Shown piece by piece: positions 25,256 through 39,062 of a stretch of 64,000 bases of DNA. Every line of letters starts with the position of its first letter. The first letter of the stretch is position 1. The notes below the pieces were generated by a model that was given only the letters and a program-made list of their open reading frames with translations, made no database searches and was not told the origin of the DNA. A program made the position numbers and the translations under genes. This stretch comes from Acinetobacter sp. CS-2 (GTDB lineage: Bacteria; Pseudomonadota; Gammaproteobacteria; Pseudomonadales; Moraxellaceae): NCBI RefSeq assembly GCF_016599715.1, contig NZ_CP067019.1, positions 2,728,001-2,792,000 on the forward strand, read 5' to 3'.

Positions 25256-26902
25256 ATGAATACGCTGCCTGACTTAAGCCAACTGACCCATGAACAACTG
25301 CTGGAATTCACCAGACAGTTGGCGATGCAGCATCAGTCTCTAGCACAATCAAATCAAGAATTAGAAAAATCAAACCAGCAATTGGATGCCAAAGTTCAAC
25401 ATCTTGAAGTCACCAATCAGCAATTAGATTCTAAAGTTCAACATCTTTCTATTCTCAATCAAAAATACGAGCATGAACTCGCACTATTTAAACAGCACAA
25501 ATTCGGCAGTAAAAACGAACATCTCACTGCAAAACAAATCCACCTGTGGGATGAAGCGGTTGAAGAAGATATTGCTGCGGTTGATCTAGAACTGGAACGG
25601 CTAAATGCAGATAAAACCGATGCAGCGACACAGAAAGCCAAAACCAATAAACCTAAACGTCGACCACTGCCAGATCATCTACACACCATCCGTATTGAGC
25701 ATGAACCTGCATCAACCCAATGCGCTTGTGGCTGCCAACTCCGTCGTATCGGCGAAGATGTCAGTGAAAAACTGCATTTCAGACCGGCACAGTTCTATAA
25801 GGAACAGCATGTGCGTGGTAAATGGGTCTGTGATCAGTGTGACACCCTGACTCAGCAAGCGATGCCCGCCTATGTGATTGATAAAGGCATTGCTTCACCT
25901 GAACTGCTCAGCCATGTTTTGGTATCGAAATATGCCGATCATTTGCCGCTGTACCGTCAACGTCTGATCTATCAGCGGGCGGGAATCGAACTTTCTAGAT
26001 CAACTTTATCTGACTGGATAGGTCGCTGCGGTGTAGAACTGGAACCTCTAGCCAATGCCTTAAAAGAGGTGGTACTACAACAGCAGGTGCTGCATGCAGA
26101 TGAAACACCGGTCACCATCATGCGGATGGGTGAGAATGATAAAAAACCGAAGAAAGGTTATGTCTGGGCCTATGCCACTACACAGTACAATCCAGTTCAG
26201 GCGGTGATCTATGACTTTCAGGATAGTCGTTCAGGCCAGCATGCTGCAGAGTTCTTGAAAGGCTGGCAGGGTTATCTAGTCTGTGATGATTACAGTGGTT
26301 ATAAAGCACGCTTTAAATCAGGCCAGGTCATTGAGGTGGGCTGCATGGCCCATGCACGTCGTAAATTCCATGAACTGCATGTAACTGGGAAAAGTCAGGT
26401 CGCTGAACAGGCATTAGTGCTGATTCAGAAACTGTATGCGATAGAAGCAGAGCTCAGGAAAAAGACCGATGGTACAGCGGAAGACCGCCGCGAATACCGA
26501 CAACAGCATAGTCAACCAGTGATGCAACAACTATATGAATGGCTCAACCAACATCATCTGACAGTGCCATCGAGTTCTCCCACCGCCAAGGCCATCAATT
26601 ACACTCTGAAGCGTTGGCCAGCTTTAAGCCGCTATCTGGATGATGGCAATCTACCTATTTGCAATAATTGGGTCGAGAATCAGATGCGTCCCTGGGCGTT
26701 GGGGCGCAAGAACTGGCTGTTTGCAGGTTCGCTGCGCAGTGGTCAGCGAGCGGCAAACATCATGACGTTAATCCAGTCAGCAAAGCTGAATGGCTTGGAT
26801 CCGTATGCCTATTTAAGTGATGTGCTGAAAAGGCTGCCGACACATAAAGTGACCCAGATTGAAGAGTTACTGCCACACTGCTGGAAACCTAAATCGAATT
26901 AA
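25256..26902 (+). CDS. tnpC: IS66 transposase TnpC, copy 1 (548 aa)
   Basis: This is the full-length DDE transposase. The N-terminal coiled coil (about 20-80) contains a 14-residue direct duplication (QHLEVTNQQLDSKV) absent from copy 2 in this window. Next come a zinc-finger-like segment (CACGCQL and CDQCD), the DDE core (HADETPVTIM, CDDYSGYKA) and the conserved C-terminal NNWVENQMRPWALGRKNW. It is otherwise almost identical to the second copy. Confidence 0.95.
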   Translation: MNTLPDLSQLTHEQLLEFTRQLAMQHQSLAQSNQELEKSNQQLDAKVQHLEVTNQQLDSKVQHLSILNQKYEHELALFKQHKFGSKNEHLTAKQIHLWDEAVEEDIAAVDLELERLNADKTDAATQKAKTNKPKRRPLPDHLHTIRIEHEPASTQCACGCQLRRIGEDVSEKLHFRPAQFYKEQHVRGKWVCDQCDTLTQQAMPAYVIDKGIASPELLSHVLVSKYADHLPLYRQRLIYQRAGIELSRSTLSDWIGRCGVELEPLANALKEVVLQQQVLHADETPVTIMRMGENDKKPKKGYVWAYATTQYNPVQAVIYDFQDSRSGQHAAEFLKGWQGYLVCDDYSGYKARFKSGQVIEVGCMAHARRKFHELHVTGKSQVAEQALVLIQKLYAIEAELRKKTDGTAEDRREYRQQHSQPVMQQLYEWLNQHHLTVPSSSPTAKAINYTLKRWPALSRYLDDGNLPICNNWVENQMRPWALGRKNWLFAGSLRSGQRAANIMTLIQSAKLNGLDPYAYLSDVLKRLPTHKVTQIEELLPHCWKPKSN

Positions 26903-26949
26903 AATTGGTATGGGATTCAGCGGACGCTTACCCTAAATCTTTCCCAGCA

Positions 26950-26983
26950 AAAAAAAGCCCCCTCATTAGAGGGGGCTTTTTAA
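26950..26983 (-). terminator. Terminator of the rRNA operon
   Basis: On the minus strand AAAAAGCCCCCTC TAAT GAGGGGGCTTTTTTTT, ten bases past the 5S gene. Confidence 0.92.
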
Positions 26984-26992
26984 GGAATAATG

Positions 26993-27108
26993 AGCTGGCG
27001 ATGACTTACTCTCACATGGGTAATCCCACACTACCATCAGCGCTAAGAGGTTTCACTTCTGAGTTCGGGAAGGGATCAGGTGGTTCACTCTTGCTATGGT
27101 CGCCAGCA
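26993..27108 (-). rRNA. rrf: 5S ribosomal RNA
   Basis: The minus strand reads TGCTGGCGACCATAGCAAGA at the 5' end and ends TCGCCAGC, which pair as helix I. The internal CCCGAACTCAGAAGTGAAAC is the conserved 5S core. Ends are approximate. Confidence 0.95.
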
Positions 27109-27288
27109 CAACTGTTTATGACTTTGCGTTTGGTCTTATTTATATGCCAATGCTTGGTCAAATAGAATTCATTAACAGGTATATCTGAGCTGTCGTATTT
27201 TGTTCTTTAGCGTTCACTAAATCAAGCTGTTTTGCTGAATATCGAATCAATTGATGCTTTATACAACAACTGTTTGGGTGTTGTATAG

Positions 27289-30176
<2,888 letters not shown>

Positions 30177-30576
30177 TATACAACCCCAAACAGTCGTCCA
30201 TCCCTACAAGTAGGATGAGCAACAGATTATGATGATTTCTCATCACTCTCATACAGTTGGCGTTTGTGCACTTAAGCACTGTACAGCTTCAATTAGATTC
30301 ATATACCAAAACGCTTGATTCAGTTTAATCGCTAGTAACTCATTTCTTAATCTTCATCAACCAGTCATAAATGACTGCTAATGTCGATTTTAAAACGAGT
30401 ATGAACAATTTATTTCAACTCAAATATATTCTGTTAATGATTTTTCTCGTCTTCGTCAGATCGAGAAACTGTGATAAATCACAGAGGTTAATAACAATGC
30501 CGCGCATTATACGCCGCTTTCTTACTAAGCTCTATAAGCTATCTAACCGTTTGCTTATTATGCATCCGAAGATACA
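30177..30576 (-). other. Spacer between tRNA-Ala and 23S
   Basis: This 400-bp transcribed spacer carries no gene. It holds the 23S leader sequence that pairs with the sequence past the 23S 3' end: TTGTATAGTCAAG at about 27281-27293 is mirrored by CTTGACTATACAA at 30171-30183, forming the expected 23S processing stem. Confidence 0.7.
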
Positions 30577-30652
30577 TGGTGGAGACTAGGAGAGTCGAAC
30601 TCCTGACCTCCTGCGTGCAAAGCAGGCGCTCTACCAACTAAGCTAAGTCCCC
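30577..30652 (-). tRNA. tRNA-Ala (TGC)
   Basis: 76 nt including encoded ACCA. The anticodon loop CTTTGCACG gives TGC. Acceptor GGGGACT pairs with AGTCTCC, with one G-T pair. It lies between 16S and 23S after tRNA-Ile. Confidence 0.95.
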
Positions 30653-30690
30653 AGCTTATCAATAAGTCAATGTATCTATGAAGTATGTCA

Positions 30691-30767
<77 letters not shown>

Positions 30768-30828
30768 TCAGATACATCGTCATGAAGAACAACTTGTTGT
30801 GGATTCTTACCGATCGTCAATCTTTCGT

Positions 30829-32366
<1,538 letters not shown>

Positions 32367-32488
32367 AAAATCAATAGTGCTTTATTCAAAACACCAAATC
32401 TGGCTCATCAATTTTCTGACAAATATTTCTCAAATAAACTTCGAGTAATTTCTACCATCAATCAATGAAAATAATTTCGATCAATCAA

Positions 32489-32520
32489 CCAGTAAAAATC
32501 CACACAAGTTGTTCTTCATA
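32489..32520 (-). other. 16S leader arm of the rRNA processing stem
   Basis: The leader stretch containing GAAGAACAACTTGTGTGGAT is complementary, with few mismatches, to the 16S trailer at 30781-30811 (ATCCACAACAAGTTGTTCTT). The two arms would form the long RNase III stem that releases pre-16S RNA. Confidence 0.75.
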
Positions 32521-32570
32521 ATCTCTTAATGATCTTCTTACTGGTTCGTCACCAGCAAGCTAGGTCGGCT

Positions 32571-32598
32571 ATATTACACTAAATATCCTTAGTGTCAA
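32571..32598 (-). promoter_or_regulatory. rRNA operon promoter
   Basis: On the minus strand a perfect -35 TTGACA (32598-32593) and -10 TAATAT (32576-32571) are separated by 16 bases, about 205 bases upstream of 16S. The upstream region is AT-rich, like an UP element. Confidence 0.8.
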
Positions 32599-32807
32599 TC
32601 AGCAATTCAAATTATTTTAAACTTTCTTTCTAAAACCTAATCTTAACACTTCGTGCTAAGTTGCTGTTTTATCAGAAGTTTTAATCTTCATCACCGCCGA
32701 TGGATGTGCATTCTACAGCATTTTAATGTGCTTGCAACTCCTTTTTTTAAATAACTCAACAAAAATATCACGACTGTTTACTTATTGCACAAAATAGAAG
32801 GTTTTTA

Positions 32808-33881
32808 TTATTTTTTGCACGCAAACGGGACAGGATTGGCTAGTTCATCACGCATTTTTTCCTGTTTATTTTTTTCTTGCCAGCTCAGTGATCGGCAATC
32901 GATATATTCACAATAGCCACTTTCACCTGTTTCTTCATGATGATTAATTCTGACTTGATATTTAAAACTACCCACATAACCTGCAGCTAAGCCAAATTTA
33001 AAATCTCCGCGGCTTTGTGCCTGTACGGAAATGCAGGTGCCATCTTTATCTTCATAACCCCATTCAAACTCACGTGGCAAATACATGCTTTGCCCATTCG
33101 GTGTTTTTACTTTGGGATAAACCCGATGGACTTTAAAGCGCACGTTCTGATCAAACATTTGCGAGATGCCTGTTTTCCCATCTCGCAAATATAGTCGTGA
33201 CTGTAAAATGCCATTGAAAGAATCTCGAACTTGAGCCAAAAGCAGTTGACGCTGATTTTCCAGATTAATGACTTGGTAGGTAAAAAATGCCAAAGGCAAA
33301 TAGGGGAAATTAATGGAACGAGCATATTCAAAACAGCCCATCTGCTGAATCTCAAATTTTTGTTCCTTGTATGTCACCTGCCCTTCACATTGACACAGTA
33401 AAGACCAGTGATCTGCCAGTCCCATACGCAACCGGGTAAAATAAGAAACAATATTGCTGGTGCAAATTGATAAATCAAAACTTAGTTCTTTATCTTTACG
33501 CTGTATATGGAAATGGGGGAAATTTCCGCTAATGATTTCCCTGTCTAAAAACTGAAAATGTTCTTTGCTAAAACGACAATCCTTACCCACCGAGTAAGCA
33601 TTTAATTGCCCCACCATATGCGGGCTAATACTGGCAATGGTAGTGGCAGTATCTAAAGCTGTGGTTTGAATGGCACTTTCATTGCGCAGCATTGCTGCAT
33701 TCGGCTGGCCGATCAGACTAATGAAATTGAGGTAATGTAAGGGTGCGGGTAGACCAGGAATCATCAAACCTTGATGAATGATTTTATAGCGACCTTTTTG
33801 CGCATGATAGGCCAAGCGCAACTGAAATGGAGCCTGATTGAGTTGTTTGGAGCGATCAAATAAATCTTGAAACAACTGCAT
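32808..33881 (-). CDS. Uncharacterised conserved protein (357 aa, possibly DUF6670)
   Basis: This soluble 357-aa protein has no signal peptide and a beta-rich pattern. It may belong to the group labelled DUF6670 in Acinetobacter, but I cannot check that. The overall look (N-terminal LPAPLHYLNFISLIGQP, repeated W/F/Y strands, C-terminal EWGYEDKDGTC and GYCEYIDCRSL) recalls lipocalin-like or carotenoid-hydratase-like barrels. No catalytic motif is obvious. The ribosome site AAGGAG precedes the ATG. It follows pssA by about 40 bp on the same strand and may be co-transcribed, so a lipid link is possible. Confidence 0.6.
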   Translation of the reverse strand: MQLFQDLFDRSKQLNQAPFQLRLAYHAQKGRYKIIHQGLMIPGLPAPLHYLNFISLIGQPNAAMLRNESAIQTTALDTATTIASISPHMVGQLNAYSVGKDCRFSKEHFQFLDREIISGNFPHFHIQRKDKELSFDLSICTSNIVSYFTRLRMGLADHWSLLCQCEGQVTYKEQKFEIQQMGCFEYARSINFPYLPLAFFTYQVINLENQRQLLLAQVRDSFNGILQSRLYLRDGKTGISQMFDQNVRFKVHRVYPKVKTPNGQSMYLPREFEWGYEDKDGTCISVQAQSRGDFKFGLAAGYVGSFKYQVRINHHEETGESGYCEYIDCRSLSWQEKNKQEKMRDELANPVPFACKK

Positions 33882-33920
33882 ATCGTGCTCCTTTTTATTT
33901 TCAGTATAGCGTTCTCATTT

Positions 33921-34748
33921 TTATATGGCGGTATTTTTTCTTGCCAGGAGAGTAGTCACAAAACCCGACAATGCATAGATAATGGAAATCACCAGAATCC
34001 CTACAGGAATATTATAAGTAATTGCGGCAAAGATAAACACTGCAATCGGTAACACAAAAAATGGTACACGTTTGCGATCAAATGTTTTAAATGAATAGTA
34101 TTTGATATTGGAAATCATCAGTAATCCCACAGCAATGATCGCAATCGCATTAAAGATCTGAATACCCAATTCACGTATATCAAAAATTTGCGGAAAATCT
34201 TGTGCGACCCAGACCAGGGTAATAATGATCACCGCAGCCAACGGACTTGCCACACCAATAAAATAGCGTTTATCTACCACACCAATTTGCACGTTGAAGC
34301 GTGCCAGACGGAAAGCTGCACAAGCGGTATACACAAAACAGGCAGCAAGTCCAATGCGCCCCAAATCATGCAGACTCCAGCTATACATTAAAATAGCCGG
34401 CGCCACGCCGAAAGCAAGCAAGTCAGACAAGGAGTCGAACTGTTCACCAAACGGGCTTTGAGCACCAATCGCACGTGCTACCCGACCGTCCAATCCATCG
34501 AATAATGCCGCCAGAAAAATAGCATAAATGGCTTGAGTGAAATCTCCATTCATGCTGGCAATAATGGAATAAAAGCCCGATAGCAAAGCGGCTGTTGTAA
34601 TCAGATTCGGCCACAGATAGATGCCACGACGTTTCACCTTTTGTCCCTCGTGGGTATGCTCTTCTTCTTCCACTTCAAAGGTGATGCCATCAAAACCATG
34701 CTCATCACGTGGAGAAGATTCACTTTCAGGTTTGTTTATACTTGTCAT
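33921..34748 (-). CDS. pssA: CDP-diacylglycerol-serine O-phosphatidyltransferase
   Basis: This integral membrane enzyme makes phosphatidylserine, the precursor of phosphatidylethanolamine. The CDP-alcohol phosphotransferase motif is complete in FDGLDGRVARAIGAQSPFGE and the following FDSLSD. About seven hydrophobic helices follow a 45-residue acidic/polar N-terminus. It is of the integral-membrane type (type II), not the soluble E. coli type. Length 275 aa. It lies between rlmJ and the 357-aa gene on the same strand. Confidence 0.93.
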   Translation of the reverse strand: MTSINKPESESSPRDEHGFDGITFEVEEEEHTHEGQKVKRRGIYLWPNLITTAALLSGFYSIIASMNGDFTQAIYAIFLAALFDGLDGRVARAIGAQSPFGEQFDSLSDLLAFGVAPAILMYSWSLHDLGRIGLAACFVYTACAAFRLARFNVQIGVVDKRYFIGVASPLAAVIIITLVWVAQDFPQIFDIRELGIQIFNAIAIIAVGLLMISNIKYYSFKTFDRKRVPFFVLPIAVFIFAAITYNIPVGILVISIIYALSGFVTTLLARKNTAI

Positions 34749-34793
34749 TCTTTGTCGATCCTAAATGTAACCGTATCTTTTTCAACGTATCTC

Positions 34794-35651
34794 TTATTCG
34801 CCAACCAACCAGCGAACCGCGGCATGTCCACCATTTTCACTCATACGTAAATGCGGGAATAACCATTGTAAAGCTTCATCCGCATCTTCAGAAAATTTCC
34901 ATGGCGGATTAATCACCAGCAAACCGCAACCATTCAGCCCCACTGGCGTATCATCCGGCCATACACAAACTTCACATACCAATTGACGGCGAATACCAGT
35001 TTTGATCATTTTCTTTTCAAAACGTTCAATCATGGCGCGATCTTTAATCGGATACCACACCGCAAAAACGCCGGTAGGCCATTTTTTATACGCAGCAACC
35101 AACAATTCGACCAATTGTGGAAAATCTTTACGTTCCAATTCATAAGGTGGATCAATCATGACCAGACCGCGCTTTTCTTTAGGCGGAATCACCCCAAGTA
35201 AGCCTTCATAGGCATCACGTTCATGCAGGCCGGCACGGCGGTCACGAATATTAAAACGCAGTTGCTGGAAGACTTCAGGCTGCATTTCGAAAATAGTGGC
35301 TTTATCTATTTCACGCATGCCTTCCAGAGCAAACCAGGGTGAACCCGGATAGGCACCCTTACCTGAAACTTCACGCATATCTTGAACAACTTTAAGATAT
35401 TGCTTTACGCCTTCAGGCGCATTGCGGGTGATTGAATCATCCAGCTTGATTAAACGGTGAATACCATTTAAAAACTCGCCTGATTTTTGCGCTGCAGACG
35501 TCGATAAATCGTATTTACCTGCCCCACCATGCGTATCGATATAGCGATAAGGTTTATCTTTGGCATTTAAACGTGTTAAAAGTTGCAGCAATAACACATG
35601 CTTCATGACATCGGCAAAGTTGCCTGCATGGAAATGGTGACGGTAATTCAT
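34794..35651 (-). CDS. rlmJ: 23S rRNA (adenine2030-N6)-methyltransferase RlmJ
   Basis: This 285-aa SAM-dependent methyltransferase acts on A2030 of 23S rRNA. It opens MNYRHHFHAGNFADVMKHV, the family hallmark, and has IDTHGGAGKYDL and the catalytic motif IV MIDPPYE. The C-terminal region GCGLLVINPPW is also conserved. It is a single gene diverging from the oxygenase gene. Confidence 0.96.
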   Translation of the reverse strand: MNYRHHFHAGNFADVMKHVLLLQLLTRLNAKDKPYRYIDTHGGAGKYDLSTSAAQKSGEFLNGIHRLIKLDDSITRNAPEGVKQYLKVVQDMREVSGKGAYPGSPWFALEGMREIDKATIFEMQPEVFQQLRFNIRDRRAGLHERDAYEGLLGVIPPKEKRGLVMIDPPYELERKDFPQLVELLVAAYKKWPTGVFAVWYPIKDRAMIERFEKKMIKTGIRRQLVCEVCVWPDDTPVGLNGCGLLVINPPWKFSEDADEALQWLFPHLRMSENGGHAAVRWLVGE

Positions 35652-35767
35652 GTTTCTTTAATTCCTGATATCAACCGCTATTTTAGCATGAAAAAATGTT
35701 TCGTTCCGCAGGATATCTTGCTCTAGAATACAACAGCATTTTTCTATCCTGTTGTGAGTATAGCTGT

Positions 35768-36370
35768 ATGGATGCAATTCACCTTCCAAAGTCATGCAAT
35801 GTTGATCAAATGATTGAAGATCTAGATCAGCAGGGCTTTAGCATTATTGATGATGTTTATCCTGAAGAATATATTCATGCCTTGGTTGAAGAATGTACTT
35901 CTCATTTAAATCAGTTTAGAGAAGCAGCTATTCAAAATGGGGTGATAAGCAAAATCCGTAGTGATCATATTTTATGGATTAATGAAGAGTTAGAAAAAGC
36001 CCAACAGCACATCAAAACCTTGCAAAATCTGGGAGAAGAACTGAACCGAGCCTTTTTTCTGGGCATTCGAGAAGTTGAAGCCCATTTTGCCTGTTATAAC
36101 GCCGGTGAATTTTATGCCCTGCACCGTGACAACCCTCAAGGTAAAAATGGCCGTGTGATTTCTGCTGTGTATTATCTGCATGAAGACTGGCAAGCGGACT
36201 GGGGTGGTGAATTGCGTTTACAGGATAAAAATGATCAGTGGCACATTATCCCGCCAAAACCGAACCGCATTGCCCTATTCCAAAGTGATTTATTGCACGA
36301 AGTACTCAAAGCTAAGCATCAACGCCTGTCCATTACGGCATGGTTACGCAGCAGCAATTCCATTTGGTAA
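35768..36370 (+). CDS. 2-oxoglutarate/Fe(II)-dependent oxygenase
   Basis: This 200-aa protein carries the double-stranded beta-helix of prolyl-4-hydroxylase-like oxygenases. The iron ligands are H and D in YALHRDNPQG and the distal H in SDLLHEVLKAKHQ; the 2-oxoglutarate-binding arginine is in RLSITAWLR. I start it at the ATG 35768 (MDAIHLPKS), because the upstream in-frame stretch looks non-coding and cysteine-rich. Substrate unknown; relatives hydroxylate proteins such as ribosomal or elongation factors. It diverges from rlmJ. Confidence 0.88.
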   Translation: MDAIHLPKSCNVDQMIEDLDQQGFSIIDDVYPEEYIHALVEECTSHLNQFREAAIQNGVISKIRSDHILWINEELEKAQQHIKTLQNLGEELNRAFFLGIREVEAHFACYNAGEFYALHRDNPQGKNGRVISAVYYLHEDWQADWGGELRLQDKNDQWHIIPPKPNRIALFQSDLLHEVLKAKHQRLSITAWLRSSNSIW

Positions 36371-36444
36371 TTCACACCGGAGGATGCTTTAAATCTGGAA
36401 AAACATCCTCATATAGCAATCATTGACAGATGAGGATGTAACCG

Positions 36445-36972
36445 ATGCGGGAAAACACCAAACAGATTATTCAACGTATTGGCGAAACTGATCAGTTGTA
36501 TTTACAAGGGAATACGCCAAAACTTGCCTTAGAACGTGCTGAGTTACGCATGCAATTGGTGCTGCTGAGTAATTCACGTCAGGAACAGATTCATTTTCTG
36601 CAAGAAGCCGTGGTTCTACTTGAACAGGGCCGTATTGAATTTGAAGAAATGCCGTTAAGTTTATATATGAACTTATCCATGCATTTGGCCAAAGCCTATA
36701 TGCTGTATTTCGAAATTACCAAGGAACAAAGATTTGCCTTGATTACCCAGCAAATCTTAAAACCCATCACTCACGACCAGTATGGGGACGTTTATTTTTT
36801 CCTGGCCTATGCTTCTGCAGCCAAGAGTGAAACTGCCTTAGCACGACATTGGCTCACCAAATACAGTAAAACTGCCGATTTTGACTTGATTTTGGTACAA
36901 GAGCATCCAGCCTTTCACCCATTCCGTGAGCATGACTGGTTTGTGCATTTAGTCAAAAGCAAAGTTCATTAA
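36445..36972 (+). CDS. Conserved helical protein of unknown function (175 aa)
   Basis: I do not recognise a named family. The protein is all-helical with a tetratricopeptide-like rhythm (LEQGRIEFEEMPLSLYMNLS and HLAKAYMLYFEITKEQ) and no signal peptide or membrane helix. A strong ribosome site (GAGGATG) precedes the ATG and a clear terminator follows. It could be a small interaction scaffold. It lies 74 bp after the oxygenase gene in the same direction. Confidence 0.65.
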   Translation: MRENTKQIIQRIGETDQLYLQGNTPKLALERAELRMQLVLLSNSRQEQIHFLQEAVVLLEQGRIEFEEMPLSLYMNLSMHLAKAYMLYFEITKEQRFALITQQILKPITHDQYGDVYFFLAYASAAKSETALARHWLTKYSKTADFDLILVQEHPAFHPFREHDWFVHLVKSKVH

Positions 36973-36987
36973 TTGCAGATTTAACGA

Positions 36988-37017
36988 TAAAAAACGCCTG
37001 CAATGAGGCGTTTTTTT
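36988..37017 (+). terminator. Terminator after the 175-aa gene
   Basis: AAAAACGCCT / AGGCGTTTTT stem with a short loop followed by more T. Confidence 0.88.
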
Positions 37018-37083
37018 ATGATCTGTTCTGCTTAAAAGTTCCTTCTTCTCAGCAGGTTTTAAAGCTCACCTGTCTACAAAAAA

Positions 37084-37344
37084 TCAGGCAGGTTGCAGTC
37101 TGGTGGCATTCATATGTAATTGCTGGTTCAGTTCATCAATCAACATGACCCACTCATCTGCATCTTCCACTAAATAGCGAATTAAAAACTCACGCTGGGA
37201 TTTATTCCAGAATGGAGCATCATGCAGATTTTGATGTGCAGGTAATTGATGAGTCCGTATAAAAAGCTCAATAGCTGCAGGGCTAGAAGCCAGCCCAAGT
37301 TGTTCAAATAACATTTTAAAGGATGGGTTATTATTCATAAGCAT
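37084..37344 (-). CDS. DUF2789 family protein (second of a tandem pair)
   Basis: This 86-aa protein has the DUF2789 pattern: FKMLFEQLGLASSPAAIELF, then HQNLHDAPFWNKSQREFL and a C-terminal acidic/helical segment DADEWVMLIDELNQQLH. The start is ATG 37344, with GGAG six bases upstream; this gives exactly the length of its neighbour. Function unknown. It is the downstream member of a tandem pair with clear shared ancestry. Confidence 0.88.
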   Translation of the reverse strand: MLMNNNPSFKMLFEQLGLASSPAAIELFIRTHQLPAHQNLHDAPFWNKSQREFLIRYLVEDADEWVMLIDELNQQLHMNATRLQPA

Positions 37345-37403
37345 GGCACACTCCTTATCAACCAAACTGTCATTTATTATTTAATTAACTTATAAAATAT
37401 TCA

Positions 37404-37434
37404 TAAAAAAACCTAGTCATAAAACTAGGTTTGT
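37404..37434 (-). terminator. Terminator between the two DUF2789 genes
   Basis: On the minus strand AAACCTAGT / ACTAGGTTT is followed by TTTTAT, so the two paralogues are separate transcripts. Confidence 0.8.
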
Positions 37435-37449
37435 TGTTTCAATTTGTGT

Positions 37450-37710
37450 TCACTGATGGGTTGGGGTTGAAAGCCGGTCTTCGGTATGCAATTGTTCATT
37501 TAAGATATCTACCACCATAGCCCATTCATCATCCTTTTTCCAATGGCTGATTAGAAAATCATGCTGTGCCTGTGTCCAGAATGGAGCGTGATGCAAAGGG
37601 ATATCCATCGTCAATTGATGGCTTTCTATAAACCGGTCTATCGCCTCTTGGCTCGCGTCTAGTCCCAACTGCTCAAATAAAAGCTCCAATGTGGGTTGTT
37701 GATCAAACAT
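37450..37710 (-). CDS. DUF2789 family protein (first of a tandem pair)
   Basis: This 86-aa protein has LELLFEQLGLDASQEAIDRF, IPLHHAPFWTQAQHDFLI and DDEWAMVVDILNEQLH. It is about half identical to the neighbour 105 bp downstream, so the pair arose by duplication. A strong ribosome site (AAGGAGA) precedes it. The family is small, acidic, helical and uncharacterised. A terminator separates the two genes. Confidence 0.9.
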   Translation of the reverse strand: MFDQQPTLELLFEQLGLDASQEAIDRFIESHQLTMDIPLHHAPFWTQAQHDFLISHWKKDDEWAMVVDILNEQLHTEDRLSTPTHQ

Positions 37711-37824
37711 CTCATTCTCCTTAAACCTTTATTGTTAGCTTTTAAATTAGACGCAAACCCTTATACATTCAGTTGTCACTGCATCACAGCATGTTATTTT
37801 TTGTTCAACACTAAATTTCAGGCA

Positions 37825-37854
37825 TAAAAAAGCACCCCAAGTGGAGTGCTTTTC
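37825..37854 (-). terminator. Terminator of mdh
   Basis: On the minus strand AAAAGCACTCC / GGGGTGCTTTTTT, 22 bases past the mdh stop. Confidence 0.88.
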
Positions 37855-37875
37855 AATTTAATCTAAAAGATTAAA

Positions 37876-38862
37876 TTATTTAACCATGTCAGCAATTGCT
37901 GCACGTTCTTCTTCTAACTCGTTAAGAGTGAAGTTGATACGCTCACGGCTGAATTCGTCGATTTCAAGACCTTGAACGATCTTGTATTCGCCATTTTCAC
38001 AAGTTACAGGGAAACCGAACATTACGCCTTCAGGGATACCGTAAGAACCGTCAGAAGGAATACCCATAGTTACCCATTCGCCGTTTGTGCCAAGAGCCCA
38101 ATCACGCATATGGTCGATTGCAGCGTTTGCAGCAGAAGCAGCAGAAGACAGACCACGTGCTTCGATGATTGCAGCACCACGTTTACCAACAGTTGGAAGG
38201 AACACATCTTTGTTCCAAGCAGCATCGTTGATTTTGTCTTTTAAGCTTTCGCCGTTTACAGTTGCAAAACGGTAGTCAGCATACATTGTTGGAGAGTGGT
38301 TACCCCAAACAGTCATAGTTTTGATGTCAGAAACTGCAACGCCAGCTTTTTGAGCAAGTTGAGTCAACGCACGGTTGTGGTCAAGACGCAACATTGCTGT
38401 GAAGTTTTTCGCTGGAAGATCTGGAGCAGATTTCATTGCGATGTAAGCATTGGTGTTCGCAGGGTTACCTACAACAAGTACTTTAACGTCACGGCTAGCA
38501 ACTTCGTTTAATGCTTGACCTTGACCGATGAAGATTTCACCGTTCACTTTAAGAAGGTCAGCACGTTCCATACCTGGACCACGTGGACGTGAACCAACTA
38601 GAAGAGCGTAGTCAACATCTTTGAATGCAACTTTAGGATCATCAGTACCGATCATGCCAGCCAATAATGGGAAAGCACAGTCGTCAAGTTCCATCATTAC
38701 GCCTTTAAGCGCAGCTTGAGCTTTCTCAAAAGGAACTTCTAATAATTGAAGAATAACTGGTTGGTCTTTACCCAACATCTCACCGCTAGCGATACGGAAT
38801 AATAGGCTGTAACCAATTTGACCAGCAGCGCCAGTAACGGCAACGCGAACAGGTTGCTTCAT
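37876..38862 (-). CDS. mdh: Malate dehydrogenase
   Basis: This NAD-dependent TCA-cycle enzyme has 328 aa. It starts [20 protein letters not shown] (start 38862, ribosome site GGAG; an upstream in-frame ATG would add ten unlikely residues). The substrate arginines are in [15 protein letters not shown] and the catalytic His is in [11 protein letters not shown], with NPANTNA for NAD contact. It is the long type related to cytosolic and lactate-like malate dehydrogenases. IS982/IS66 sequences lie just upstream (from 39047), about 190 bp from the start codon, so the promoter is probably intact. Confidence 0.97.
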   Translation of the reverse strand: MKQPVRVAVTGAAGQIGYSLLFRIASGEMLGKDQPVILQLLEVPFEKAQAALKGVMMELDDCAFPLLAGMIGTDDPKVAFKDVDYALLVGSRPRGPGMERADLLKVNGEIFIGQGQALNEVASRDVKVLVVGNPANTNAYIAMKSAPDLPAKNFTAMLRLDHNRALTQLAQKAGVAVSDIKTMTVWGNHSPTMYADYRFATVNGESLKDKINDAAWNKDVFLPTVGKRGAAIIEARGLSSAASAANAAIDHMRDWALGTNGEWVTMGIPSDGSYGIPEGVMFGFPVTCENGEYKIVQGLEIDEFSRERINFTLNELEEERAAIADMVK

Positions 38863-39062
38863 GTAATTATCTCCAATTGAGAGGATCGTCATAATAATTA
38901 AATAGCTGTTCTATTTAATCTTAATAATCATAAACGGCAAAGATTGTACTCCAATACTTTGACAGATGCATTTAAAAGAGAATGGATTTCAACAAAAGTA
39001 TGATAGGAAATATAAATAAAATATATAAAAAAGCTTAGTAAGAACCTTTTATGACCCCAATC

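Larger units (their letters stand above)
24380..26931 (+). mobile_element. IS66-family insertion sequence, copy 1
   Basis: The 2,552-bp element begins GTAAGCATCCGGCTAA and ends with the inverted counterpart CGGACGCTTAC. A perfect 8-bp target duplication CCTAAATC flanks it at 24372-24379 and 26932-26939. It contains the three standard IS66 genes, tnpA, tnpB and tnpC, all intact. It inserted between the Lpd-like gene and the rRNA operon terminator. Confidence 0.96.
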
